Assembly: GCA_002716825.1 (NCBI GenBank)
Contig: PBCC01000043.1
Coordinates: forward strand, 1 to 53,272
Direction of reading: 5' to 3'
From: Halobacteriovorax sp.
GTDB lineage: Bacteria > Bdellovibrionota > Bacteriovoracia > Bacteriovoracales > Bacteriovoracaceae
DNA length: 53,272 bases
Below, one piece after another: positions 33,771 to 41,270 of the stretch (positions within the stretch are counted from its first letter, which is position 1; every line of letters starts with the position of its first letter). The translations under genes were made by a program, and so were the position numbers. The notes under the pieces are model-generated. The model saw only the letters and a program-made list of their open reading frames with translations. It did not search any database and had not been told where the DNA came from.

Positions 33771-34262
33771 ATGGCCTTCGGAAACAATGACGATAATTTG
33801 ATTTCGCATTTGCTAGAAGAGACGTATCAGTCTCTGCCAAGTCGGAGTATCGATAATTCCCATCAATCACTTGATCAACACTTTGATAAATTAAGCATGG
33901 AGTCCTCCGCTTTATTGGATCCAACGCTTGAGAATTTTATTACAAGACAGGCTGAGCAGACTTTAGAACTTGAGTATTTGGCCAAAATTGGCTGCTATCG
34001 ACTACGTTGTAATGAGTTTGTTTTAGACCTTCCTGGAAATTGGGACGTTTTCAAGAGTTTAGCCCGTGAGTTAAGCTATATTGATCTAAGCGCCAGTGAG
34101 CTTGCACCATTACTTGCTACAATTACTGGAAATGCTTCGAGAGTTTTATTGATAGGTCGTTTTGCCAAAGCCCAGTTGGTTATCTTTGAACAAACGGATG
34201 AGTTTTCTATAAAATGGATCGAAAAATATTTTTCATCTGCAGAAAAAAAAGAAGCCGCTTAA
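33771..34262 (+). CDS. hypothetical protein
   Basis: A 163-residue cytoplasmic protein not recognised. The N-terminal 60 residues are acidic and Ser/His-rich (DNLISHLLEETYQ...), the middle is helical, and the C-terminal part contains RVLLIGRFAKAQLVIF and IKWIEKYFSSAEKK. AGGA precedes the ATG by four bases. The stop codon lies in the loop of the downstream terminator hairpin. It lies 29 bases after the lipoprotein gene. Confidence 0.55.
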   Translation: MAFGNNDDNLISHLLEETYQSLPSRSIDNSHQSLDQHFDKLSMESSALLDPTLENFITRQAEQTLELEYLAKIGCYRLRCNEFVLDLPGNWDVFKSLARELSYIDLSASELAPLLATITGNASRVLLIGRFAKAQLVIFEQTDEFSIKWIEKYFSSAEKKEAA

Positions 34263-34271
34263 AGCGGCTTC
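34251..34271. terminator. bidirectional terminator with the stop codon in its loop
   Basis: Stem GAAGCCGCT/AGCGGCTTC with loop TAA, the stop codon of the plus-strand gene ending at 34262. A T-rich tract follows on the plus strand. An A8 run before it gives the T-tract for the convergent minus-strand gene. Confidence 0.85.
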
Positions 34272-34275
34272 ATTT

Positions 34276-35112
34276 TTATAGAGCTTGGTAATAATTCTTC
34301 ATCATTAAGGCATCGTCCTCGAGATTAGGACTATTGCAAACAACGTAACCACGACAGTCATACTCTTTAAGCTTCTTAAGTAGAGCTTGCCAATTAAAAT
34401 CAGAGTCCTTCAGGTTGAGATGCTTTAGATCTCCTTTACTGTTAGAGCTAATTCCAGAAACGTGGATATGCATATTCTTTAGAGCGTGTGGGCCCAGCTC
34501 GTCGCGAAGACGAACAAGAACTTCTTCAAATTCTTCTTCAGTGTTGTAGCCACCAGTTCTTGCAAATAAGTGAGAGAAATCCATACATGGCATACAAGAT
34601 GGAACGGACTTGGTTAAGCTGATGAGCTCATCAAGTGAACCAAACTGCGAGGTCTTGCCTGTAAGTTCCGGGCGAAGCTCGATCTCAATATCTAATCTAC
34701 CAAGACGTTCTTCAATTACGCTTAATGATTTTTCAACTAGATCGAAAACATCAAAAGGAGAATCTTTCATGTAGAAAGCAGCGTGGAAAGTCATAGATTC
34801 AGCACCGCAAAGATCAGAGATCTTAGCTGTCTGAATAATTCTCTCAACAGAGCTATCAATCTTGTCTTGCTCACGAGCATTAAGGTTAATGTAGTAAGGG
34901 CCATGAGAAGTTAGAGGAACTCCCAACTCATAAGAAACCTTACGCAGTCCCGAAGATACTTCTTCTTTCATGCGAACGCCGTGGGCGAACTCTAATTGCA
35001 TGCAATCAAGTTCAAGGGCGTGAATCTGCTTCACACCTTCGATAGGGTTGTTCTTTTTGGCAGTGCTGTTAGGCACACCAGCTGTTCCAAATAATAGACG
35101 ATCAAACTGCAT
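34276..35112 (-). CDS. endonuclease IV-like (Nfo/AP2EC TIM-barrel) protein
   Basis: A 278-residue TIM-barrel protein of the endonuclease IV/xylose-isomerase-like family. Motif segments in order: PLTSHGPYYINL, MTFHAAFY, ELRPELTGK (metal Glu), PCMDFSHLFAR (Asp and His ligands), NMHIHVSG, and LKHLNL. The C-terminal site, where endonuclease IV has a final zinc-binding Glu, reads VVCNSPNLE with Asn in that place. It could be an abasic-site endonuclease with an altered metal site, or a sugar-phosphate enzyme. It ends at a bidirectional terminator. GGAG precedes the ATG by seven bases. Confidence 0.75.
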   Translation of the reverse strand: MQFDRLLFGTAGVPNSTAKKNNPIEGVKQIHALELDCMQLEFAHGVRMKEEVSSGLRKVSYELGVPLTSHGPYYINLNAREQDKIDSSVERIIQTAKISDLCGAESMTFHAAFYMKDSPFDVFDLVEKSLSVIEERLGRLDIEIELRPELTGKTSQFGSLDELISLTKSVPSCMPCMDFSHLFARTGGYNTEEEFEEVLVRLRDELGPHALKNMHIHVSGISSNSKGDLKHLNLKDSDFNWQALLKKLKEYDCRGYVVCNSPNLEDDALMMKNYYQAL

Positions 35113-35236
35113 CGGCGGTCTCCCGATTAAATTTCAAGTATTTAGCTTCAATACATAAACGCGATAAGTCGCAAAAATTCATGAATCTAACTACTCGCAA
35201 GGTGCGTGGGTTATAGCCCTGAACCGTGTTCTTGTC

Positions 35237-35242
35237 TATAAT
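35237..35242 (+). promoter_or_regulatory. -10 element for the pseudoprotease-kinase operon
   Basis: A consensus TATAAT 19 bases before the TTG start, followed by AGGA at a good ribosome-site distance. No clear -35 was seen, so regulation by an activator is possible. Confidence 0.5.
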
Positions 35243-35261
35243 CAGTGACTAGGATGTAATA

Positions 35262-36074
35262 TTGATACGTGCGCGATGCACAAAAAGAAACGGATATCAA
35301 TTGTTTAGATTTACTCTTTTGTTAGTAACCCACTTATTTATCACTTTGGCGTGTGCATCAATTTTATTTGTTTTCATGCCCAATAATGGAGATTACTGGG
35401 GTGTTGGTTTGGCCCAGCTTTGGAGCGTGGCCATATTACTGCTAGGCGATAGGCTTTTGTTATCAACTCTCAAGGCCAAGAAAATGGGAGTTAGCCATCA
35501 TCTGGTGCAACGAATTGATAATCTGAGGGCCTTAAAGAGATTTGAGCGCCGCTTTGAAGTTTTTGTTTCAAAAGAGCTATCTGACAATGTTCTGGTGATT
35601 GATTCCGGCTATAAAGCTCCGGCCCTCGTGGTTGGTCAAAGCGTCTTAGCAAAAGTTGATGATGAAGACTTGAGTGCTTTATTAAAGCTGGCGGTAGAAA
35701 AACTCGAGTATGACCACTGGAGGTTTGCTTCACTTAGTGCGCAACTCGTCTCAATTTTTGCTTTGCCCGTAGTACTTTTTTCAATTCTGCCATCAACACG
35801 TGTACTGTGCCCCTTAGTAAGTGCACCGGCCAGGACGGTCACAAATTTATTATGGTTTCTCGGCGGAGTTAAAGTTTCTCGTGGTGAACAGCAAGATCAG
35901 CTGATTGAGAAATATCCTGAACTTTGGAAAGTACCAAGACCTAGATTGAATGAGCCGCTTCGGGCTTTTATTGAATATCTACTAGGTTATTATATTCTTA
36001 TAAGGCAGCCCGAGAACACATTGCCGCCGGCCATTAGTGCGGCTCAAGTTTCAAGGAAAATGGAAAGAGTGTGA
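35262..36074 (+). CDS. HtpX-like membrane protein without HExxH (M48 pseudoprotease)
   Basis: A 270-residue inner-membrane protein with two N-terminal membrane helices (about 15-40 and 47-65) and a hydrophobic segment near 155-180, as in HtpX-type M48 proteases. The region that should carry the zinc motif reads LLKLAVEKLEYDH (145-149 VEKLE for HExxH). The preceding KAPALVVGQSVLAKVDDEDL corresponds to the NAFA...GLL..L stretch. Start is a TTG with AGGA seven bases before. Its stop overlaps the start of the CHASE2 kinase (GTGA), so it may be a regulatory partner of the kinase. The family assignment is tentative. Confidence 0.6.
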   Translation: MIRARCTKRNGYQLFRFTLLLVTHLFITLACASILFVFMPNNGDYWGVGLAQLWSVAILLLGDRLLLSTLKAKKMGVSHHLVQRIDNLRALKRFERRFEVFVSKELSDNVLVIDSGYKAPALVVGQSVLAKVDDEDLSALLKLAVEKLEYDHWRFASLSAQLVSIFALPVVLFSILPSTRVLCPLVSAPARTVTNLLWFLGGVKVSRGEQQDQLIEKYPELWKVPRPRLNEPLRAFIEYLLGYYILIRQPENTLPPAISAAQVSRKMERV

Positions 36075-37954
36075 GTGACTTAGAAACAAAGAAAAAAAAC
36101 TGGGACTTTGCTAAGTACTATCCACTGATATTCACAGTTATTTTTGTTGTCATTCTATTTCAATATTCTTTCTCTCCACTCGAAGCAATATTTTATGATC
36201 TACGGGTTAAGTTTGATTTCGGAAATTGGTTTAGAGATGAAGTTGTACTGATAACACTTGATGAAGAGAGTGATGAGTACCTAGGGGAAAACTATCCCTA
36301 CACCTACGCCACACATGAGGGGATGCTCTCAAGACTTTTTCAAGATAAGCCAAAAGTTGTTAATTATCTCATTTCAATGGGTGAACCCGAATCTGTGCGC
36401 GACGAAGAAGATCTTAAGAATATGCGCTCGGCCATTGATAAGTATGTCGAGAATAGTGGTCATTTTCGATTTGGAACCGAGATGGATGCTTGGGGGGAAC
36501 AAATACCGCCAAGGGATCTAAGGGGGCTTGGTTATTCTTTAGCATTGATCAATGTAGATAACGCAGCTTTTGCTAAGGACGATGTATCAAGAAGACTTAT
36601 TTTAAATATCTCGGGAGAGGATTCTCTACATCTTTGGAGCGCGAACCGCTTTCGAGAGTCACTGTCTGAGCCGCCGTTAAGTGCGACTGAGGTGTTTGGC
36701 TCTTACTATACCAGTAAAGCTGATGCGACTTTTGCCATGTATCGATATGGTGAAACGCCGATTGAAGGCAAGGGAAGAATTAAGACTATAAACTTTCATA
36801 AAGTGAGAGTGGGATTATTTCCCAAAGGCTACTTTACAGATAAAATTGTTCTCGTCGGTCCATCGTATATCTCAAACGTTGCTGACTATGTTTTAACACC
36901 GTTTAATAAAGAAGATTATCGTGCCCCTAAGCTCGGTTTGCACGGACAATTGATCCAAGCTCTTGTTCATGACAAAACGGTATATCCAATACCGCGCTAC
37001 GTGACCTATGCACTGAGTTTGCTTATTGCGATTGCTCTATCTGTAATCATTTCGCAAGTGAGACCGACAAAAGGCTTGTTGATTACGATCATGACAATGA
37101 TGGTGATTCTGATCTTTAGCTATTTAATATTCTGCCTCTTTGGCCTTTGGCTTTACGTCACTCACTTGGTTCTCACCGTTTTCGTGGTCTATTATATTTG
37201 GGTACCATTTCGAGCGATTGGTGAGTATCAAAGACGATACGCCATCCAGGAAGAAGCTAAGCTTTTAAAGAAAGTCGAAAGTCTTAAGCAAAACTTTATT
37301 AGTCTTATGAGTCACGACCTGAAAACCCCGGTGGCCAAAATTGCAGGTATAGCCGACGTTACTATGCGCGACGCTCAGGGCAATGTCGAAGTTACCAAAG
37401 GTCTGACTAATATTATTGATGCGACTAAAGAGCTCAATAAGTTTATTACCTCGATTTTAGATCTCACAAAAATTGAGTCACAAAATCTTGCTCTTAATAT
37501 GGTTAATAAAGATATCAACTCGATCATTCAAGGTATTGTTGAAGAGTTGAAATATGAGGCCGGTCAGAAGAATATTCGAGTCGAAACTGAGCTAGCGCCG
37601 CTCTACCCAATAGAGCTCGATGTCACGCTGATTAAGCGCGTACTCTCTAACCTTATCGAGAATGCACTCAAGTATTCAGGCGAAAACACAACTGTTTCGG
37701 TTAAAACCTGGGATGATGATGACTGGGTGACGATTGAGATTGCTGATAATGGAGTAGGGATACCTGAGGATGATCTTGAGCATATCTTAGATAAGTTTTA
37801 TCGGGTTAAAAATGACGCTAGTCACAGTATTAAGGGCACAGGTCTAGGACTATACTTAGTGAGGTACTTTGTTGAACTTCACGGGGGCAGCATTGCCGCC
37901 AGCTCGAAGTTGGGACAAGGGACTAATTTTACGGTAAAATTGATTAATAAATAG
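36071..37954 (+). CDS. CHASE2-domain sensor histidine kinase
   Basis: A 627-residue membrane kinase. A helix near 15-35 precedes a CHASE2-type extracellular sensor (about 40-315), followed by three membrane helices (about 317-390). HisKA has FISLMSHDLKTPVAKI with phospho-acceptor His about 414. The HATPase domain has NLIENALKYS (N box), DNGVGIPEDD (G1) and GTGLGLYLV (G2). All catalytic boxes are intact. It is sandwiched between the pseudoprotease (4-base overlap) and the NtrC-type regulator (15-base gap). It is probably its cognate kinase and senses an extracytoplasmic signal. Confidence 0.9.
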   Translation: MSDLETKKKNWDFAKYYPLIFTVIFVVILFQYSFSPLEAIFYDLRVKFDFGNWFRDEVVLITLDEESDEYLGENYPYTYATHEGMLSRLFQDKPKVVNYLISMGEPESVRDEEDLKNMRSAIDKYVENSGHFRFGTEMDAWGEQIPPRDLRGLGYSLALINVDNAAFAKDDVSRRLILNISGEDSLHLWSANRFRESLSEPPLSATEVFGSYYTSKADATFAMYRYGETPIEGKGRIKTINFHKVRVGLFPKGYFTDKIVLVGPSYISNVADYVLTPFNKEDYRAPKLGLHGQLIQALVHDKTVYPIPRYVTYALSLLIAIALSVIISQVRPTKGLLITIMTMMVILIFSYLIFCLFGLWLYVTHLVLTVFVVYYIWVPFRAIGEYQRRYAIQEEAKLLKKVESLKQNFISLMSHDLKTPVAKIAGIADVTMRDAQGNVEVTKGLTNIIDATKELNKFITSILDLTKIESQNLALNMVNKDINSIIQGIVEELKYEAGQKNIRVETELAPLYPIELDVTLIKRVLSNLIENALKYSGENTTVSVKTWDDDDWVTIEIADNGVGIPEDDLEHILDKFYRVKNDASHSIKGTGLGLYLVRYFVELHGGSIAASSKLGQGTNFTVKLINK

Positions 37955-37969
37955 TCTACTGGAGCAAGC

Positions 37970-39463
37970 ATGCATCGTGTTTTAGTTGTTGATGATGACA
38001 AAGTTTTACAAGATTCCGTACGAAAAGCGTTGGAGTTTCACCATTTCTTTGTCGATGTTGCTGATAACGGTAAGGAAGCACTTAATGCGGTAACTCGCCA
38101 AAAGTATGACCTTGTTGTCATGGACGTGAATATGCCTGAGATGGATGGCATAGAAGCGCTCACGCATATAAAAAAATATGATCCTTCGATAATCGTTCTG
38201 ATTTTAACGGCTTATTCTAATGTAAGTGATGCGGTTAAAGTTGTTAAAGAGGGCGCTTATAATTATCTTGAAAAGCCAATCTCATCTGAAAACCTTGTAG
38301 CGTTAATTAAACGCGCACTTAAAGCAAGATCACTTGTTGAAACATCATTGTTCTCGGCACCAACTCTATCACTCGGCAAAAGCGAAGATAAATTTGTTGG
38401 CGAGTCAGATGTCATGAAAAAAGTTTTCAATGTCATCAGTAAACTCGCTCAGGTTAATACACCGGTTTTGATTCGCGGTGAAAGTGGTACAGGTAAAGAA
38501 CTTGTAGCTAAGGCCATTCACTATAATGGGCCTAGAAAAGACGAAAAGTTTGTCACCATTAACCTTGCGGCGATTCCAGACAATCTCATTGAGTCGGAAC
38601 TCTTTGGTCACGAAAAGGGTGCATTCACAGGGGCCAGCGAGAGAAAGATAGGTAAGTTTCAATATGCTGATGGCGGAACACTTTTCTTAGATGAAATTGG
38701 TGATGTCTCGCCCACCATGCAAGTAAAACTACTTCGCGTTCTACAAGAGAGAATTTTTACACCTGTCGGTAGCAATAGAGACATCAAGGTAGACGTAAGA
38801 ATCATTGCAGCTTCACATAAGCCATTTGAAGAAATGATTAAAGATGGGCGCTTTAGAGAAGATTTATTTTATCGTCTAAACGTTTTACCAGTTTATCTTC
38901 CACCGCTTCGTGAGCGCCAGGCCGACATCGGTCACCTGGTTGATTACTACGTTAAATACTTCAATGGCATCCATGGTCTAAATATCAAGGGTCCAACAGA
39001 TGAGGCTCTGGCTCAGTTAAAGGGCTACGCATGGCCTGGAAATATTAGAGAGCTTAGAAACGTGATTGAGCACGCCTTCATCATTGAAAGCTCAGAGCAG
39101 ATTCATCTCACTTCACTTCCGGAAGTTGTAAGAAAGGGATCGGCGGCAGCTAATACACAAGATGAAGACGAAGTAGAATCACCAATTGATTTTAAAGGAA
39201 TTAAAGACTCGGTTCTTGATCAAGAAAGAAGCGAGGCTGAAACATCGGCTTACAAGTTCACCTTTGCAACAGTTGATGAAAACGATGCTGTTTCGATGGA
39301 CTTTCAAGCGGCCAAAGATAAGTTCGAAAAAGAATTTATTATGCACGCTCTGAAGTTTAACAAAGGTAAAATTAATCAGACGGCACTTAAGGCAAACATT
39401 CCTAAGAAAACACTGCTTAGAAAAATTGAAAAATACGAAATCAACCCAAAAGATTATTATTAG
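37970..39463 (+). CDS. NtrC-family sigma-54-dependent response regulator
   Basis: A 497-residue transcription activator. An N-terminal receiver has phospho-acceptor Asp in DLVVMDVNMPE (about 53). The AAA+ domain has GESGTGKELVAKAIH (Walker A), the sigma-54-contacting ELFGHEKGAFTGA, GTLFLDEIGD (Walker B) and an arginine-finger region (FREDLFYRLNVLP). The C-terminal region has a Fis-type helix-turn-helix (NQTALKANIPKKTLLRKIEKYEI). GAFTGA is intact, so it should open sigma-54 promoters. Between AAA+ and HTH is an unusually long acidic linker of about 60 residues. It is a candidate activator for the sigma-54 promoter at 22878. Confidence 0.93.
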   Translation: MHRVLVVDDDKVLQDSVRKALEFHHFFVDVADNGKEALNAVTRQKYDLVVMDVNMPEMDGIEALTHIKKYDPSIIVLILTAYSNVSDAVKVVKEGAYNYLEKPISSENLVALIKRALKARSLVETSLFSAPTLSLGKSEDKFVGESDVMKKVFNVISKLAQVNTPVLIRGESGTGKELVAKAIHYNGPRKDEKFVTINLAAIPDNLIESELFGHEKGAFTGASERKIGKFQYADGGTLFLDEIGDVSPTMQVKLLRVLQERIFTPVGSNRDIKVDVRIIAASHKPFEEMIKDGRFREDLFYRLNVLPVYLPPLRERQADIGHLVDYYVKYFNGIHGLNIKGPTDEALAQLKGYAWPGNIRELRNVIEHAFIIESSEQIHLTSLPEVVRKGSAAANTQDEDEVESPIDFKGIKDSVLDQERSEAETSAYKFTFATVDENDAVSMDFQAAKDKFEKEFIMHALKFNKGKINQTALKANIPKKTLLRKIEKYEINPKDYY

Positions 39464-39473
39464 GCCTTAAGAT

Positions 39474-39983
39474 ATGCAACGAATATGGAGTATGAGTTTG
39501 ATGATGACGGCGATCATCTTGGTGGATCAATTCACCAAGGGTGCCGTGCAAAGTAATTTCTACCACGGCGAGAGCATTACAATCATCGAAGGCTTTTTCA
39601 ACTTAACTTATGTACGCAATCCTGGTGCAGCTTTTGGCATGGGCGCCAATGCTCACGATACACTTCGCGCTATTTTCTTTTTAGCGCTTCCGGTCTTGGC
39701 CTGTTTTTGGTTGTTGTGGCTTATTTGGACGACACGAAAAACGAGCCTACTACTTTGTACTGCTTATTCATTAATTTTTGCTGGCGCTGTTGGCAATCTC
39801 ATCGATCGCTTTACACTCAATTACGTCGTTGATTTTCTTGATTTTCACTTTAAAGGAAGTCATTTTCCAGCGTTTAATGTCGCTGACTCTGCCATATCAA
39901 TTGCAGCGGGACTATTAATCATTGACTTCATCAGAGAATTTAAAAACAAAGAAGATACCAGTAATGAAACCTCTGCTTCTTAG
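39474..39983 (+). CDS. lspA: lipoprotein signal peptidase II
   Basis: Cleaves the signal peptide of diacylglyceryl-modified prolipoproteins in the inner membrane. The 169 residues have four membrane helices and the LspA boxes: VRNPGAAFG, GAVGNLIDR, then the catalytic Asp pair in YVVDFLDF and FNVADSAI. It follows the NtrC-type gene after ten bases and overlaps lgt by 20 bases, so both lipoprotein-maturation enzymes are translated in one unit, consistent with the many lipoproteins nearby. Confidence 0.95.
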   Translation: MQRIWSMSLMMTAIILVDQFTKGAVQSNFYHGESITIIEGFFNLTYVRNPGAAFGMGANAHDTLRAIFFLALPVLACFWLLWLIWTTRKTSLLLCTAYSLIFAGAVGNLIDRFTLNYVVDFLDFHFKGSHFPAFNVADSAISIAAGLLIIDFIREFKNKEDTSNETSAS

Positions 39984-40695
39984 CTGGGGGAGTTTTCAGC
40001 TTTTTGCCTACCCACTTCTTATGGGCATTGCTTGGGGTCTCGCATATCGCCTCAGTGATTACTTTCGAGTTCGACTTCAAATTCAGATAAAGTCATTTCC
40101 GATTCTTTTTTGGGGAGCACTTGTCTTGTCATGGATTGGTGCCAAGCTCATGTTTCTGCTCGTGTCAGGCGGTGAGTTACAGGCAACTTATCTAAGCTCG
40201 GGAAATTTTTGGCTGGGCGGGGGATTTGTTTTTTACGGTGGCCTGATTTTGGGGGCCGCGTGGCTAGTTTTCTTAGGCCTTGGACTTAAACACTTTGAAC
40301 TCAAGCAACTTTATTTTATTTTACCAGCATTAACTTTAGGCCACGCCATTGGTCGAGTTGGCTGTTTTTTGGCGGGCTGTTGTTACGGTACTCAATGTAA
40401 TTTAGCGTGGGCTGTTAAGATGCACGGCCACATGCTTCACCCAGTTCAATTATATGAATCGGCACTCTTGCTGATGGTTTCACTGGTATTGTGGAAATTA
40501 GTTGTGGCTAAGAACATTACCTATGCATGGCTGACTTATCTTGGTGGCTATGGCGCCATTCGATTTATTACAGAAGAGTATCGGGGAGATATCGTTAGAG
40601 GTTTCTACGGGCCATTATCCACTTCGCAGTGGGTGTCGGTTGCCATGATGATAATAGCGATAACTTTAGCCGTAAGGTCTCGCAAAGAGCTCTAG
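39964..40695 (+). CDS. lgt: prolipoprotein diacylglyceryl transferase
   Basis: Transfers diacylglycerol to the lipobox Cys, the first step of lipoprotein maturation. The 243 residues span seven membrane helices and carry GGGFVFYGGLILG, the GHAIGRVGCFLAGCCYG box with its essential Arg, and MLHPVQLYESALL. The start is the ATG at 39964, just before the lspA stop; a longer frame from 39922 is unlikely. Its stop shares the palindrome CTAG with the convergent ferredoxin gene. Confidence 0.93.
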   Translation: MKPLLLSWGSFQLFAYPLLMGIAWGLAYRLSDYFRVRLQIQIKSFPILFWGALVLSWIGAKLMFLLVSGGELQATYLSSGNFWLGGGFVFYGGLILGAAWLVFLGLGLKHFELKQLYFILPALTLGHAIGRVGCFLAGCCYGTQCNLAWAVKMHGHMLHPVQLYESALLLMVSLVLWKLVVAKNITYAWLTYLGGYGAIRFITEEYRGDIVRGFYGPLSTSQWVSVAMMIIAITLAVRSRKEL

Positions 40696-41132
40696 GCTTC
40701 TTCGCTAGATTCTTCTTTTTTAGGAAGAAGATCAAAAGTTTCAACCAAGCTAGCAAATTTACTTTCAGGAATATAAAGCTCTGACTTAAGTGTCTCATTG
40801 GCCCAAGCATTATAGGTATCTTCATGCTGATACATCATGATGGTTTCCCAGGGACAATCTTGTGAGCAGTTTTGACAGCCAATACAACGAGCAATATCAA
40901 TTTCTACAGTTTGTTGGAAGTTTGGATTCTCTGGGTTTGGTCCAGGTACAAGCTCGATAGAATCAACCGGGCAGCCGGCAATACAAACTTCACAGCCAGT
41001 ACAGCCACTTTGGTGCACAACAGCGATAAGCTTTGGCGGCTTTTTTCCTTTTCTAAGAGGTTTAAAACGCGCTGTGTGAAAAGGGTTTTCCACTAAAACT
41101 TCTGGTTGTTCGTTGTCTGTCTCGTTACTCAT
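40692..41132 (-). CDS. two-cluster 4Fe-4S ferredoxin-like protein
   Basis: A 146-residue protein with one cluster motif CTGCEVCIAGCPVD (about 44-57) and another CIGCQNCSQDCPWE (about 82-95). It has an acidic N-terminus and a C-terminal extension (NAWANETLKSELYIPESKF). The length and the spacing between motifs suggest a NapF/HybA-like or NuoI-like electron-transfer subunit rather than a small free ferredoxin. It has no membrane segment. It converges with lgt (shared CTAG). The partner enzyme is not evident; the next gene, icmF, is divergent. Confidence 0.88.
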   Translation of the reverse strand: MSNETDNEQPEVLVENPFHTARFKPLRKGKKPPKLIAVVHQSGCTGCEVCIAGCPVDSIELVPGPNPENPNFQQTVEIDIARCIGCQNCSQDCPWETIMMYQHEDTYNAWANETLKSELYIPESKFASLVETFDLLPKKEESSEEA

Positions 41133-41205
41133 ATTGAGAGCTTATCCTTAATCCAGGTTGTTGAATCGCTATTTTAGCCTATCCAGACATATGGTGAAAG
41201 CAATT

Positions 41206-41233
41206 TTGCTTCGAAGTCTAATTAGGCTATAGT
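41206..41233 (+). promoter_or_regulatory. promoter of the icmF operon
   Basis: TTGCTT (41206-41211), a 16-base spacer and TATAGT (41228-41233). Transcription would start near 41240, giving a leader of about 30 bases to the GTG at 41271. TAGCCTA (41175-41181) and TAGGCTA (41223-41229) flank it as a distant inverted repeat. Confidence 0.55.
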
Positions 41234-41270
41234 CCCATAGCTGTAAACCATGGTAAACACAGGATTTCAA

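Noticed and set aside
41192-41212. Second sigma-54-like promoter (TGG...TTGC) before icmF
   Set aside because: Thirteen bases lie between GG and GC instead of ten, and the -24 hexamer does not match; a sigma-70-like promoter fits better.
41133-41270. Cobalamin riboswitch upstream of icmF
   Set aside because: The leader from the predicted start is only about 30 bases and no B12-box-like sequence is visible in the gap.
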